64,000 nucleotides of DNA from VSJD01 sp041653875 (GTDB lineage Bacteria; Verrucomicrobiota; Kiritimatiellia; JAAZAB01), in the NCBI GenBank assembly GCA_041653875.1, contig JBAZEM010000001.1, positions 1 through 64,000 on the forward strand, given 5' to 3'. The position numbers were made by a program, and so were the translations under genes. Under the pieces are notes generated by a model. It saw nothing but the letters and a program-made list of their open reading frames with translations, was not told where the DNA came from and did no database searches. This document shows, in pieces, positions 33,377 to 41,176 of this stretch (position 1 is the stretch's first letter; every line of letters starts with the position of its first letter).

Positions 33377-33816
33377 GCGGCCACCTCTTTGCTCTGCAAC
33401 CTATACCGGGCCTGCCGCTCATAGTCATACATTTGGCTTTCGTACTCCCGACAGGCCAGCGAGTAGGCGTCGAGAAACCGGTCGTTGTCGCGCGCGAACA
33501 GCAGGCGCCCCTTCAAAGCCTCAAAACGGTATACCGGTTCAGCCCGGTCAAAATATCCAATATCGATGTCGATGTCAGGCAGGACGTGGCGCGCGATGGC
33601 GGCGATCCGTTCCACAAGCGTCAAGTTTAACCCCGACGCAAGACTCACGGCTATATCCAAGTCGCCGCCAGGCGGAATGCGCCCGTCACGGGCCGACCCC
33701 AGCAATAAGGCAAACGACATTTCAGGACATCCGTCGCGCAACGCGGTCCCCATCACGTCGGGATTAAAGAAAACCGGCGTCATACTCTTATTTGCCTCTC
33801 TTCGTGATAGCGACAT
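33373..33816 (-). CDS. MntA-like minimal nucleotidyltransferase (antitoxin)
   Basis: A 147-aa nucleotidyltransferase with LLLGSARDGRIPPGGDLDIAV, the GSxxxG...DxD active site of MNT proteins. MntA antitoxins AMPylate and silence HepT toxins; the partner hepT here is broken. ATG 33816 is chosen because GAGG is 8 nt upstream; ATG 33783 is a shorter alternative. The frame also runs upstream to 33936, where it fuses with the start of a RelE/ParE gene, but that part is probably not translated with this protein. Confidence 0.65.
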   Translation of the reverse strand: MSLSRREANKSMTPVFFNPDVMGTALRDGCPEMSFALLLGSARDGRIPPGGDLDIAVSLASGLNLTLVERIAAIARHVLPDIDIDIGYFDRAEPVYRFEALKGRLLFARDNDRFLDAYSLACREYESQMYDYERQARYRLQSKEVAA

Positions 33817-33851
33817 TTCGGCGGCCTCGTTTGAAGTGGGGTGCGGAATTA

Positions 33852-33891
33852 TTTTAAAGCGAACCACCTGTTCCGATAATTCAACCTTCAT
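33852..33891 (-). pseudogene. RelE/ParE toxin start, truncated
   Basis: ATG 33891 overlaps the antitoxin gene by 11 bp and reads MKVELSEQVVRFK, typical of the first strand and helix of RelE/ParE toxins, then runs directly into unrelated sequence and the MntA frame. The remaining ~75 codons of the toxin are missing. Confidence 0.5.
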
Positions 33892-34135
33892 CGTCCAACG
33901 CATCCAGCGGGAGGAGCGAAGTCTGTCCTTGTTCATAATCCCGAATAGCTTTCATAGCCATGGGATTGGACAAAACATCCATTGTTTCCACGATCGCTTC
34001 CATGCGTTCGCGGGCCACAAGATACGCCACGGTCTCGTCATGGCGCGTAATGACAATGGCGCCGGATTTGGTCGCCTCCCAAAGCAGGTGTGGAAACCGG
34101 TTTTGCGCTTTGGATACGGAATACGTAGATTTCAT
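33881..34135 (-). CDS. Phd/YefM-family antitoxin
   Basis: An 84-aa antitoxin starting MKSTYSVSKAQNRFPHLLWEA, with GAIVITRHDETVAYLVARERM in the DNA-binding fold and a flexible acidic C-terminus (LDALDDEG) that would wrap the toxin. Its cognate RelE/ParE toxin downstream is reduced to a stub, so it is an orphan. ATG 34135 fits the family start better than the upstream alternative at 34192. Confidence 0.8.
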   Translation of the reverse strand: MKSTYSVSKAQNRFPHLLWEATKSGAIVITRHDETVAYLVARERMEAIVETMDVLSNPMAMKAIRDYEQGQTSLLPLDALDDEG

Positions 34136-34530
34136 GGTAAAAATATATGCGCAAAAACTCCGATATGTCAAACCATATTTTCCCGGTGTCAAAGCTTATG
34201 CCCGCAACCCAAAAGTCTTTTGACAGGATTAACAAGATTTAAAAAACTGTGTCACAAACAAGACTATGATGCTCCTTTTTGGTTTTATTCTCAATCCTGT
34301 AAATCCTGTCGAAATTCTTGGTTTCTGTAATTTTATTGTTATTTGTTGCGGTTCCTAATGCACAAGGTGCTAAAACAGTTTTCATCTGGCGCCAGGCGAT
34401 CATGCGCCGGATGGATTCGCGTAAATCGACGGTCTGACGCAAGCCCAGTTCCTGCACACACCTTTGTTTGGTAGCCCGACGCCAAACCCTCCCGCGCGTT
34501 TTGCCGCGGCGCGCATTTCCTTCGCCGGGG
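34136..34530. other. Intergenic stretch with repeat words and an epimerase tail
   Basis: Between 34210 and 34325 inverted GACAGGATT/AATCCTGT words flank an AT-rich segment. On the minus strand 34457-34380 reads ELGLRQTVDLRESIRRMIAW, resembling the last helix of NAD-dependent sugar epimerases, with nothing upstream; it is probably a gene relic. No intact gene is visible. Confidence 0.4.
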
Positions 34531-36024
34531 TCACGGTTCCGCCGGTTCGTTGGTGACGGACTCCGGGACGGCTACGGCGTTGCTCGTGGCGCCGGTTGCC
34601 GCATTGGTGACAGTCATCGAGTGGGCAAACGCTTTCGACAGCTGGCGGAGCTGATAGAGCCGCTGGAAATCACGCCCCGAAAGCAGGATGATCGCCGCGA
34701 TAAACAGGAAAAAGAAAACCTGGTAAATCCAGCCAATCAGTTTCGGGTGAATCGGGCGCCGGGTGACCAGCTCCCACAGCGAAAACATGATGTGCCCGCC
34801 GTCGAGCACCGGGATCGGCAGGAGGTTGATGATGGCCAGGTTCACGTTCAGGAAGCACATGAACCACAGGGCGATCATGATGCCTTTGCGCACGGCATCC
34901 TGGATCATGTAAAGAATCATGGGCGGACCGCCGAGTCCCTCGGCGGTGCGTTTGGCTTCCCTGGAAACCAGCGCGCGGACCACCCGCAGAATCATGGTGG
35001 CATGGCTTTTCAGTTGAACGCTGGGCGGGATATGCACCACTTTGTCGTAATCCACGGCCATCGGGTCGAAGCGGATGCCGATCCGCGCGCGCCCCAGGGT
35101 CCGGTCAAGCTGGGGGGAAACGGTGAGGGCCAGGATTTGGCCGCCGCGTTCCACGGCGAGCGGGGTGGGCATGTTTGGCCGCGCGGACACGAGCGCGACC
35201 AGGTGTTCCACGCTGAGCACGGTTACCTCGTTGAACTTTGTAATCACATCTTCCGGCCGGACGCCGGCTTGGGACGCGCTGGAGTCCGGCTCCACGGCCA
35301 TGACCTTGCATAGCGTGATTTCGCGCAGGCCATCCACCATCCGGAACCCCAGCGCGTTTTTTTCGGTCGGCACCGTGATCAGGTTCGTGCCCGCTGGTGT
35401 GCGCAAGGCGAAGCGCACGGTCTCGAAGCGCGCGTTTTCCTGGATGACATCGTTCCAGTTTGCAACCGGAACATCGTTGATCGTCAGGATTTCATCGCCA
35501 ATCCGCAGGCCGTTGGCGTAGGCCGCCGAATTGGTGTCCACAAAACCGATAACGGCGGAACGCTCGCCCGGTGTGGAGGGCTTCCCGCCCCAATAGACAA
35601 TCCAGGCGATGATCGCGGCCAGGACCACATTGCCGGCGGCGCCGGAGGCCGCCACGACGATTTTTTTCCAGGGCGCCACGGGCGGCAGAGGTTTGGGCGG
35701 GGGCGTCGTCGGCAAGGACGCGCCCTCTTGTGGCGCGGCCACGGATTCGGCGCCATCGGTTCGTTTCGGCTTGGCGGCCGGCGCGGAATCGGTCGGATCC
35801 ATCTGGGGCAGTGCCACGTACCCGCCGACGGGGAAAACGCCGATTTTGTAAAGAATGCCGCGGTGTTTCTTTTTCCAGAGGGCGGGCCCGAAACCCAGCG
35901 AGAAGACTTCCACCACCATGCCGAACACCCGCGCGGCGATGAAGTGGCCCAGTTCATGGGCAAAGATCGAGACGCCGAACAAGAGCAACACGATCACGGT
36001 CACATAAATGCCATGTAAAATCAT
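34531..36024 (-). CDS. rseP: RIP metalloprotease RseP
   Basis: A 497-aa site-2 intramembrane zinc protease that cleaves anti-sigma factors and remnant signal peptides. Seen: FAHELGHFIAAR (HExxH, residues about 22-33), GGYVALPQ, a Pro/Ala-rich insert near 85-115, two PDZ-like modules (about 165-245, 250-330), and the second active-site motif NLLPIPVLDGGH (LDG, about 410-421) in a late membrane helix. It ends the dxr-cdsA-uppS region, a common neighbourhood for rseP. Downstream of dxr a large repeat block separates it. Confidence 0.94.
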   Translation of the reverse strand: MILHGIYVTVIVLLLFGVSIFAHELGHFIAARVFGMVVEVFSLGFGPALWKKKHRGILYKIGVFPVGGYVALPQMDPTDSAPAAKPKRTDGAESVAAPQEGASLPTTPPPKPLPPVAPWKKIVVAASGAAGNVVLAAIIAWIVYWGGKPSTPGERSAVIGFVDTNSAAYANGLRIGDEILTINDVPVANWNDVIQENARFETVRFALRTPAGTNLITVPTEKNALGFRMVDGLREITLCKVMAVEPDSSASQAGVRPEDVITKFNEVTVLSVEHLVALVSARPNMPTPLAVERGGQILALTVSPQLDRTLGRARIGIRFDPMAVDYDKVVHIPPSVQLKSHATMILRVVRALVSREAKRTAEGLGGPPMILYMIQDAVRKGIMIALWFMCFLNVNLAIINLLPIPVLDGGHIMFSLWELVTRRPIHPKLIGWIYQVFFFLFIAAIILLSGRDFQRLYQLRQLSKAFAHSMTVTNAATGATSNAVAVPESVTNEPAEP

Positions 36025-36036
36025 AGGGGACTTCTT

Positions 36037-36130
36037 TCACGGTTCAGCGGTTCAACGGTTCATGGTTCAACGGTTCATGGTTCAACGGTTCACGGTTCAA
36101 CGGTTCATGGTTCAACGGTTCAGCGGTTGG
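36037..36130. repeat. Tandem GGTTCAAC/GGTTCAT word array upstream of rseP
   Basis: About a dozen 7-8-nt words alternating GGTTCAAC, GGTTCATG and GGTTCACG. The same words appear at 55855-55925 and 59012-59115. Confidence 0.85.
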
Positions 36131-36183
36131 TTTCAGCTCGTGCGTTTTGAACTTCTGAGGTAACTGCTCAGGAGTCAGAATTC

Positions 36184-36405
36184 AGGAGTCAGCCCGCCTG
36201 CAACGCTGTGCCCTGCCCGCAGTGCTACGCACAGCGTTGCAGGCGGGGTAGCACTGCGGGCAGGTAGTCAGAATAAGGAACCCGTATAGGCCAGCGAATA
36301 CGAAGAGAATCGGCGCTAAACACAAGGCCTTGGCGGAATGTCTGTCGCGTTCTTCCGATTCTTACGTATTTTATTCTGTATCCTGAATTCTGACTCCTGA
36401 CTACC
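36184..36405 (+). repeat. Element E, copy 1, with interlocking palindromic head
   Basis: The head has four segments: A (36193-36210), B (36212-36228), A' (36230-36247) and B' (36248-36264). A' is the reverse complement of A and B' of B, giving an A-B-A'-B' order. The body 36265-36405 runs from GTAGTCAGAATAAGG through TTGGCGGAATGTCTG to TTCTGACTCCTGACTACC. Near-identical bodies lie at 44797-44930 and, inverted, 40931-41075. The gap 36025-36488 contains no gene. Confidence 0.85.
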
Positions 36406-36488
36406 TGAGTTGTTACCTTCTGAGGCAATTAATGAATCCGCGAGCGGCCGCGCGAGTGCGCCGCGCTTGTTCATAGACATCCTGGAAG

Positions 36489-37763
36489 TTATTTTTCCCG
36501 AATCAGCCGCCCGGCTTCCGCGCGCGCCCAGCGATCGGCCGCCAGAATATCCGGCAAGTCCGGGTCGGCCAGCGCGGTATGCCGTTCCAGCGCTTTTTCC
36601 ACTGTGCGCCAGATGCCGGGGAAGGACAGTTGGCCGTTTAAAAATTCCTGGACGGCCACCTCGTTGGCCGCGTTCAGGATGACCGGCATGGTACCGCCCG
36701 CGCGGGCCGCCGCGCGGGCCAGACGCAAACAGGGAAACCGCGCCTCGTTCGGCGTGGAAAAATGCAGTGTCCCCAGCCGCGCCAGATCGAGGGCCGGCAG
36801 GCCGCCATCCAGGCGCTCCGGCCAGGTGAACGCCAGCTGGATGGCGAAGCGCATGTCGGAAACGCTGAGCTGGGCCAGCACGTTCCCGTCCTGAAATTCG
36901 ACCATGGAATGCACGATGCTTTCCGGGTGCACCACGACCTCGATGCGTTCGAAGGGCACGCCGAACAGCCAATGGGCTTCGATGATCTCAAGTCCCTTGT
37001 TCATCATGGTGGCCGAATCCACCGTCACCTTGCGGCCCATATTCCAGCGGGGATGCTTCAGGGCTTCGGCCACGGTTACTTTCTCCAGGTCGATGCGCGG
37101 GTTATGCGCGAACGGTCCGCCCGAGGCGGTCAAGACGAGGCGGCGCGCGCGCTCCGCGCCCTGGCCGCCCAAGCATTGAAAGATGGCGCTGTGTTCGCTG
37201 TCCACCGGCAAAATCCGCGCGCCCGCGGCGCGGCTCTCGGCCATGACTTTGTGTCCGGCCGCCACCAGGACTTCCTTGGTGGCCAGCGCCACGTCCGTGC
37301 CCTGGCGCAGGGCGGCCAACACGGGGTTTAACCCCGCCATGCCCACGACGGCCACAAGCGCAATATCGGCGTCCTCCTGCGCGGCCAACTCCTCCAAACC
37401 TTCCGGCCCGGCAAGCACCGTCAAACCGGCCGGAGCCAGTTGCGCGGCGCGGCGCGCCGCTTCGCGATCAACCACGGCCACGCGTTTGACCGCAAAAAGC
37501 CGCGCCTGTTCCAGCAGGCGTTCCACCTTGGTTTGGGCCGCCAGGCCGACGATATGGAAGCGGTCCGGCAACGCCGCCGCCACGCGCAGGGCGCTTTCCC
37601 CGATGGAACCGGTGCTGCCCAGGATGACGATATTCTTGGGAGCAACATCAGGCGACGCAGTGCCGCCCTCAACGGTAAAGGAGCAAGAGACCGGGCCGTG
37701 GGTAGAGCTCGGCCTCCGGCCGGGCCGCGTTTTCAGTTGTAGTTCCCTGGGAGTGTCGCTCAT
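36489..37763 (-). CDS. dxr: 1-deoxy-D-xylulose 5-phosphate reductoisomerase
   Basis: A 424-aa enzyme of the MEP isoprenoid pathway (DXP to MEP with NADPH). Seen: NIVILGSTGSIGESAL (about 44-59, cofactor site), LPVDSEHSAIFQCL (about 187-200), LTASGGPF (about 210-217), PRWNMGRKVTVDSATMMNKGLE (about 235-256) and the C-terminal helical domain. About 40 extra residues precede the normal start (RPGRRPSSTHGPVSCSF region). They look repeat-derived, and an internal start closer to the Rossmann fold cannot be excluded. The gene overlaps cdsA by 4 bp. Confidence 0.95.
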   Translation of the reverse strand: MSDTPRELQLKTRPGRRPSSTHGPVSCSFTVEGGTASPDVAPKNIVILGSTGSIGESALRVAAALPDRFHIVGLAAQTKVERLLEQARLFAVKRVAVVDREAARRAAQLAPAGLTVLAGPEGLEELAAQEDADIALVAVVGMAGLNPVLAALRQGTDVALATKEVLVAAGHKVMAESRAAGARILPVDSEHSAIFQCLGGQGAERARRLVLTASGGPFAHNPRIDLEKVTVAEALKHPRWNMGRKVTVDSATMMNKGLEIIEAHWLFGVPFERIEVVVHPESIVHSMVEFQDGNVLAQLSVSDMRFAIQLAFTWPERLDGGLPALDLARLGTLHFSTPNEARFPCLRLARAAARAGGTMPVILNAANEVAVQEFLNGQLSFPGIWRTVEKALERHTALADPDLPDILAADRWARAEAGRLIREK

Positions 37764-38641
37764 CGGATTGCCAGCATAATTTTAATGTACATATACAGCG
37801 TCGGCGCGCCGAACAGGAGGCTGTCGAGCACATCCAGCGCGCCGCCCATGCCGGGCAGGAGCCGGCCGGCATCCTTGCTGTTGGCGGCGCGTTTGAGCAT
37901 GGATTCGGTAAAGTCGCCCACCGTGCCCATGACCGGCAACAAAATGCCGAGGAAGATGGCGTCGTAAATACGCATGGTGATAACGCCGAAATGTCCGTCG
38001 GCCATGAAATAGACACACAAGCTGACCAGCAATCCGGACACCACGCCGCCGACAAAACCTTCCCAGGTTTTGCCGGGTGAAATGCGCGGAATCAGTTTGT
38101 GTCGTCCCAGCCGGCTGCCGATGGCGAAGGCGCCGATATCCGTGAACTTGACGACGGCGATCAGATAGAACACCAGCCAGCGGCCCGTCGGTCCGATAGG
38201 GTTCAGCCAGGAGGGGCATTCCCAGGCGAAAGCCAGTTTTGTGAAATAGTTGAACAGGAACGGCACATACAGAATGCCGAACAGCGTGCAGGCCATGGTG
38301 GCCAGGGGTTGGTCGTTGTTTTTCTGCGGAAACTGCCGAATGAGAATCGCAATGATGGTTACGAACAAAACGATCAACTCGTGCTCGCCGGCCAGCGCCG
38401 CTGTTTTAAAGGTGAACGCGAGCCAGGTTCCGGCGATCAACAGGATGCTGGCGACGACGCCCATGATGCGGAAATTGGGAATGACCATGGCGTCGAGCAA
38501 GTTGTAGAATTCCAGCACCGCAATGGCCGCTATGGCGCACAGCAGCGCGCAGACCGTGAGTGACGGCGCCCAGTTGGCGGCCAGCAGAAAGGCCGCGCCG
38601 AGTCCCACTCCGCTTGCGATGCGCTTGTTTAATACGGTCAT
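37760..38641 (-). CDS. cdsA: Phosphatidate cytidylyltransferase CdsA
   Basis: A 293-aa polytopic membrane enzyme making CDP-diacylglycerol. About eight hydrophobic helices are visible, with the signature GSRLGRHKLIPRISPGKTWEGFVGG (about 175-199) and a C-terminal KRAANSKDAGRLLPGMGGALDVLDSLL (about 250-276), which is the CDP-alcohol-binding motif. ATG 38641 is preferred over 38647 because AGGA is 6 nt upstream of the former and adjoins the latter. Order uppS-cdsA-dxr-rseP is conserved in many bacteria. Confidence 0.95.
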   Translation of the reverse strand: MTVLNKRIASGVGLGAAFLLAANWAPSLTVCALLCAIAAIAVLEFYNLLDAMVIPNFRIMGVVASILLIAGTWLAFTFKTAALAGEHELIVLFVTIIAILIRQFPQKNNDQPLATMACTLFGILYVPFLFNYFTKLAFAWECPSWLNPIGPTGRWLVFYLIAVVKFTDIGAFAIGSRLGRHKLIPRISPGKTWEGFVGGVVSGLLVSLCVYFMADGHFGVITMRIYDAIFLGILLPVMGTVGDFTESMLKRAANSKDAGRLLPGMGGALDVLDSLLFGAPTLYMYIKIMLAIR

Positions 38642-38678
38642 ATCCATTCCTTGTAAAGGCGGCTGACGCTGTAACTTT

Positions 38679-38759
38679 GCCGTTCTCTCGAACGGCCTCT
38701 ACACCGAACTGCCTGCCCGAACTTGGCCGGCGGTGTAGTTGCGGTTCGGTAGAACCGCT
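38679..38759. repeat. Dispersed palindromic repeat, family B
   Basis: GCCGTTCTCTCGAACGGC ... GCGGTTCGGTAGAACCGC, filling the cdsA-uppS gap. No 30-nt unit follows it, unlike the copy at 2970-3050. Confidence 0.75.
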
Positions 38760-38785
38760 ATGTCTTAAAATTACTATGCGTCCAA

Positions 38786-39505
38786 TCAACTGATCCGGCC
38801 GAAGCGCCGCTTGCGGCGGGCGTAGGCCGCCAAGGCTTCGGCGAAAGCGTCTTCGCGGAAATCGGGCCAGAGCGTTTCCGTGATATAAAGCTCGGCATAG
38901 GACGCCTGCCATAACATAAAGTTGCTGAGCCGCATCTCGCCGCTGGTGCGGATCAGCAAATCGGGGTCCGGGACATCGGGCGCAAACAGGTTCTGGGCGA
39001 CCATGGCTTCGTCAATATCCCGGACGGCCAACTTGCCGTCCTTGACGCGCTGGGCGATGGCGCGGACGGCCTGGGTGATTTCATCGCGGCCGCCATAGCT
39101 CAAGGCCAGGATCAGCTGGCGCTGGGTAAAATGCTCCGTGGCCTTCATGATGCGCTGAAGCTCGTTGCGCACCGGGCGGGGCAGGTCTTGCAGGCGTCCG
39201 ATGGCCCGCAACCGGATTTGTTCCTTGAGCATGTCGGTTTCGCGGTTTTTAAGAAACTGGGTCAGGATCCGCATCAGGCCTTTGATTTCCGAGGGTGGGC
39301 GCACCCAATTCTCGGTGCTGAACGCGTAGAGGGTCAGGTATTGGATCCCGGCCTGTTTGCACGCGCGCAGGACGGCTTCCACCGCTTGCGTGCCTTCCTC
39401 GTGGCCTTTCAGGCGGGGCGCCCCGCGCTGTTTTGCCCAACGCCCATTGCCGTCCATGATGATGGCCACGTGCCGCGGGATTGGATTGATGTCTTTTGGC
39501 GTCAT
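38786..39505 (-). CDS. uppS: Isoprenyl transferase (undecaprenyl diphosphate synthase)
   Basis: A 239-aa cis-prenyltransferase building the C55 carrier for peptidoglycan and glycans. Seen: HVAIIMDGNGRWAKQRG (catalytic Asp, about 12-28), GHEEGTQAVEAVL, LYAFSTENWVRP (about 70-81), LALSYGGRDEI near 140 and DLLIRTSGEMRLSNFMLWQASYAE near 192-215. ATG 39505 is chosen over a TTG at 39541, which lies in a GCAAAAGC/GCTTTTGC palindrome. No clear ribosome-binding site is seen. Confidence 0.95.
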   Translation of the reverse strand: MTPKDINPIPRHVAIIMDGNGRWAKQRGAPRLKGHEEGTQAVEAVLRACKQAGIQYLTLYAFSTENWVRPPSEIKGLMRILTQFLKNRETDMLKEQIRLRAIGRLQDLPRPVRNELQRIMKATEHFTQRQLILALSYGGRDEITQAVRAIAQRVKDGKLAVRDIDEAMVAQNLFAPDVPDPDLLIRTSGEMRLSNFMLWQASYAELYITETLWPDFREDAFAEALAAYARRKRRFGRIS

Positions 39506-39522
39506 GATGATTGAGTCGCTTG

Positions 39523-39660
39523 CAAAAGCCCGCTTTTGCAAGCAGAATACAGAAATCAGTAGTCAGGATTCAGGATGTTTTTGCTTGATAACGTGATTGT
39601 TGTCAATAATTTGCATTTATTCTGAATTCTGTTTCCTGAATTCTGAATTCTCCCCGGTAA
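39523..39660. repeat. Short-word inverted repeat upstream of uppS
   Basis: A GCAAAAGC/GCTTTTGC palindrome (39523-39540) is followed by CAGAAATCAGTAGTCAGGATTCAG-type words and, at 39619-39655, inverted ATTCTGAATTCTG words. Confidence 0.55.
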
Positions 39661-39670
39661 CTGCGTCCGT

Positions 39671-40828
39671 TTAACCGCCCCTTACCGCCTTCAAGACTTC
39701 ATCCACGACGGCCTGTTGCATGGCGTCGGTTAATTCCGGGTAAATGGGCAAGGCCAGGACTTCGCGGGCCGCCAGCTCGCTTTCCGGGAAATCGCCGACC
39801 CGATAACCCAGGCCGCGGAAACAGGGTTGCAGGTGCATGGGCACGGGATAATAAATGGCGCAGCCGATGCCGGCCTTCTGCAAGGCCGCGTACACCCGGT
39901 CGCGTTCCGGCACACGCACCACGTATTGATTGTAAATGTGATAATTCGCCAGAGTGTTGCCGGCATATGTCACGGGCGGGGTCCGCACCGCCGAGCCTTG
40001 GAAAGCGCGGTCGTAAAAGGCGGCGTGCGCGCGCCGCGCCGCATGCCAGCTTTCGAGGTGTTTCAATTTGATGTCCAGCACGGCCGCCTGCAAAGCATCC
40101 AGGCGGAAATTACCGCCCAGCCGGTCGTGCCGGTATCGCTCCACCGAACCATGCTCGCGAATGGCGCGCAGGTCCGCGGCCAGCGCCGCGTCGCGGGTCA
40201 CGGCCATGCCGCCATCGCCAAAGCCACCCAGGTTTTTGGAAGGAAAGAAACTGAAACAGCCGATGTCGCCCATGGCGCCGGCCTTGTATGCGCCTTGGCG
40301 CGCGGGATACTCCGCGCCGATGACTTGGGCCGCGTCCTCGATGACACGCAGACCGTGTTGCCGCGCCAGGTCCAGGAGCGGGTCCATATCGGCGCACTGG
40401 CCGAACAAGTGCGCCGGCAAAAGCGCTTTTGGGGTGTGGTTCCTCAAGCGGCTGGGCGGGTTTTCCAGCACGGCGCGCACGCTGGCCGGGCTCAGGTTGA
40501 ACGTCAGGGGGTCGATATCGGCCATGAGCGGAAACGCTCCCAGGCGGACGACGGCGCCGATGGTGGCGAAAAAAGTGAAGGGGGTTGTGACGACGGCGTC
40601 ACCGGGAGCGATATCCAGGGCCATGAGCGCCGCCAACAATGCGTCGGTGCCGGATGATAGGCCGACGGCGTGCGGCACGCCGCAGTAAGCGGCCACATGC
40701 GCCTCGAATGCCTTGACGCGCGCGCCGAGAATAAATTGCTGGGCGTCGCAGACTTCGTCCATGGCCGCGCGGATTTCCTCGCGCAACGGCGCGTATTGGG
40801 CTTTCAAATCGAGTAAAGGAACATTCAT
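39671..40828 (-). CDS. DegT/DnrJ/EryC1/StrS-family PLP aminotransferase
   Basis: A 385-aa sugar aminotransferase-like enzyme. Seen: N-terminal PLLDLKAQYAPLREEI, GLSSGTDALLAALMALDI (PLP phosphate site, about 57-74), PFTFFATIGAVVRLG, VIEDAAQVIGAEY with the PLP-ring Asp (about 160-172) and CFSFFPSKNLGGFGDGG with the Schiff-base lysine (about 186-202). It would aminate a keto-sugar nucleotide or act on a related precursor. It lies apart from the glycan operon, between cell-envelope genes. GGAAAGG is about 6 nt before ATG. Confidence 0.9.
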   Translation of the reverse strand: MNVPLLDLKAQYAPLREEIRAAMDEVCDAQQFILGARVKAFEAHVAAYCGVPHAVGLSSGTDALLAALMALDIAPGDAVVTTPFTFFATIGAVVRLGAFPLMADIDPLTFNLSPASVRAVLENPPSRLRNHTPKALLPAHLFGQCADMDPLLDLARQHGLRVIEDAAQVIGAEYPARQGAYKAGAMGDIGCFSFFPSKNLGGFGDGGMAVTRDAALAADLRAIREHGSVERYRHDRLGGNFRLDALQAAVLDIKLKHLESWHAARRAHAAFYDRAFQGSAVRTPPVTYAGNTLANYHIYNQYVVRVPERDRVYAALQKAGIGCAIYYPVPMHLQPCFRGLGYRVGDFPESELAAREVLALPIYPELTDAMQQAVVDEVLKAVRGG

Positions 40829-40930
40829 GATCGCCTTTCCGTTTTGCCAAGCAAAGCGGCATTATGGGAATATCGAGGCCGGGAAGCAAGCGGATTTCAA
40901 AGAAGAATGGTTAATGGTAATAACACCTCT

Positions 40931-41119
40931 GGTAGTCAGAAGTCAGAATTCAGGATACAGAATAAAATACGTAAGAATCGGAAGAACGCGACAGACATTC
41001 CGCCAAGGCCTTGTGTTTAGCGCCGATTCTCTTCGTATTCGCTTGGCCTATATGAGTTCTTTATTCTGACTACCTGCCCGCAGTGCTACGCACAGCGTTG
41101 CAGGCGGGCTGACTCCTGA
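40931..41119 (-). repeat. Element E, copy 3, inverted
   Basis: Body 40931-41075 is a near-identical inverted copy of 36265-36405. The head is half-sized: only B and A' (as read on +, 41076-41110) are present, so the interlocking partner segments A and B' are missing. It fills the gap between the aminotransferase and amidase genes. Confidence 0.85.
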
Positions 41120-41176
41120 GCAGTTTTTCCGAATCATAAATCATCGACCATACTTCATTAACCATTGCCACCGTTG

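Noticed and set aside
33485..34330. 281-codon plus-strand frame across the toxin-antitoxin region
   Set aside because: It runs antisense to MntA and Phd, has no ribosome-binding site and shows no domain.
36037..36130. Possible CRISPR array because of regular short repeats
   Set aside because: Units are 7-8 nt with no spacers of 30 nt or so, and no cas genes are present anywhere in the window.
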